This document shows positions 63,355-64,000 of a stretch of 64,000 bases of DNA, one piece after another; the stretch's first letter is position 1; each line of letters opens with the position of its first letter. Origin of the DNA: Yersinia aleksiciae. Its GTDB lineage: Bacteria > Pseudomonadota > Gammaproteobacteria > Enterobacterales > Enterobacteriaceae. A program made the translations under genes and the position numbers. The notes beneath the pieces are model-generated. The model worked only from the letters and a program-made list of their open reading frames with translations, ran no database searches and was not told where the DNA came from. The stretch spans positions 2,210,073 through 2,274,072 of the forward strand of contig NZ_CP011975.1 of assembly GCF_001047675.1 (NCBI RefSeq), in the 5' to 3' direction.

Positions 63355-63378
63355 CACAGGCCGGTTAACCGGCCTGTG
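63355..63378. terminator. 24-bp perfect palindrome between pldA and recQ
   Basis: Symmetric around GGTTAACC with CACAGGCC at one end. There is no T tract. It may act as a pldA terminator or processing stem; a protein-binding site is possible. Confidence 0.45.
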
Positions 63379-63402
63379 CAGATCTTATAGTTGGGGAACC
63401 GT

Positions 63403-64000
63403 GTGTCGACCGCAGCAGTGATAAATAGGGAATTACTGGCCGTGCAAGTATTGCGAGATACTTTCGGCTATCAGCAGTTCCGGCCCGGACAACAGGAAAT
63501 TATCAACGCCACCCTATCAGGACAAGACTGTCTGGTCGTGATGCCAACGGGCGGTGGTAAGTCCTTGTGTTACCAGATCCCGGCACTGGTGACCGACGGG
63601 CTAACGCTGGTGGTATCTCCCTTAATTTCCCTGATGAAAGACCAGGTTGACCAACTGCTGGCCTATGGCGTGGGTGCGGGGTGCTTAAACTCATCACAAA
63701 CGCGCGAGCAGCAATTGGCGGTGATGGACGGGTGCCGCAGTGGTCAGATTAAACTGCTGTATATTGCGCCAGAGCGGCTGGTGATGGAGAGTTTTCTCGA
63801 TCAACTGCATCAATGGCGTCCTGCGCTGTTAGCCGTGGATGAAGCACACTGCATCTCCCAATGGGGTCACGACTTCCGCCCGGAATACCGCGCCCTTGGG
63901 CAGCTTAAGCAACGTTTCCCCAATCTACCCGTTATCGCTCTAACCGCCACGGCTGATGAAGCCACACGGGGCGATATCGTGCGTTTACTCAATCTGGATC
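63403..64000 (+). CDS. recQ: ATP-dependent DNA helicase RecQ (5' part)
   Basis: Frame open to the right edge of the window; 199 codons are visible. GTG 63403 ([30 protein letters not shown]) with GGGGAA upstream is the likely start. RecQ motifs present: motif 0 [15 protein letters not shown], Walker [50 protein letters not shown] and [11 protein letters not shown]. RecQ is a 3'-5' helicase of recombination repair. It follows pldA, as in E. coli. Confidence 0.95.
   Translation, partial: MSTAAVINRELLAVQVLRDTFGYQQFRPGQQEIINATLSGQDCLVVMPTGGGKSLCYQIPALVTDGLTLVVSPLISLMKDQVDQLLAYGVGAGCLNSSQTREQQLAVMDGCRSGQIKLLYIAPERLVMESFLDQLHQWRPALLAVDEAHCISQWGHDFRPEYRALGQLKQRFPNLPVIALTATADEATRGDIVRLLNLD

Overview
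The window looks like a chromosomal segment of a Yersinia-type enterobacterium (order Enterobacterales). Most of it is conserved backbone whose protein lengths and start sites match the Escherichia coli orthologues: ilvY-ilvC, ppiC-rep, gppA-rhlB-trxA-rho, the whole enterobacterial common antigen (ECA) operon, yifK, four tRNAs, glmZ, hemCDXY, cyaA-cyaY-lptM-dapF-yigA-xerC-yigB-uvrD, corA-rarD-yigI-pldA-recQ. A Yersinia assignment is an inference from this order, from a 127-bp ERIC element plus shorter ERIC derivatives, and from a secreted FN3-GH28 polygalacturonase between rep and gppA. I cannot name the species.

The main accessory region lies between ilvC and ppiC (about 3.3-15.1 kb). Its first half is a compact bacteriocin island. 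It holds a phage-type Q antiterminator, an 896-residue colicin E/pyocin-like DNase with a colicin-style N-terminus and an HNH nuclease C-terminus, an overlapping immunity gene, and a second broken toxin tail with its own intact immunity gene. That second module is bracketed by two near-identical homology arms of 117 and 96 bp. A nested i-spanin/o-spanin pair (Rz/Rz1-like) follows. No holin, endolysin or phage structural gene is visible. The second half is a five-gene chaperone-usher fimbrial operon on the minus strand (pilin, chaperone, usher, tip adhesin, second chaperone), preceded by a long AT-rich regulatory region.

From 15 to 25 kb come PpiC, Rep helicase, the polygalacturonase with a KdgR-like operator, GppA, RhlB, thioredoxin and Rho. 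From 25 to 38.2 kb the ECA operon (wecA-wzzE-wecB-wecC-rffG-rffH-wecD-wecE-wzxE-wecF-wzyE-wecG) makes, flips and polymerises the GlcNAc-ManNAcA-Fuc4NAc repeat. The amino acid permease yifK and tRNA-Arg/His/Leu/Pro follow. Next is the small RNA GlmZ, with a recognisable sigma-54 promoter, an IHF site and three GlrR-type enhancer sites.

From 41 to 55 kb the minus-strand heme operon hemC-hemD-hemX-hemY faces cyaA, followed by frataxin, lptM, dapF, DUF484, xerC, yigB and uvrD with its LexA box. From 55 to 59.3 kb is a second small accessory region: a TetR regulator with a palindromic operator, a UPF0261 (Tm-1-like) protein paired with a TIM-barrel PEP-hydrolase-family protein, and a lone AT-rich O-methyltransferase. 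The window ends in the 5' part of recQ. The first 600 bases are the 3' end of an unknown gene with short aromatic-Asp repeats.
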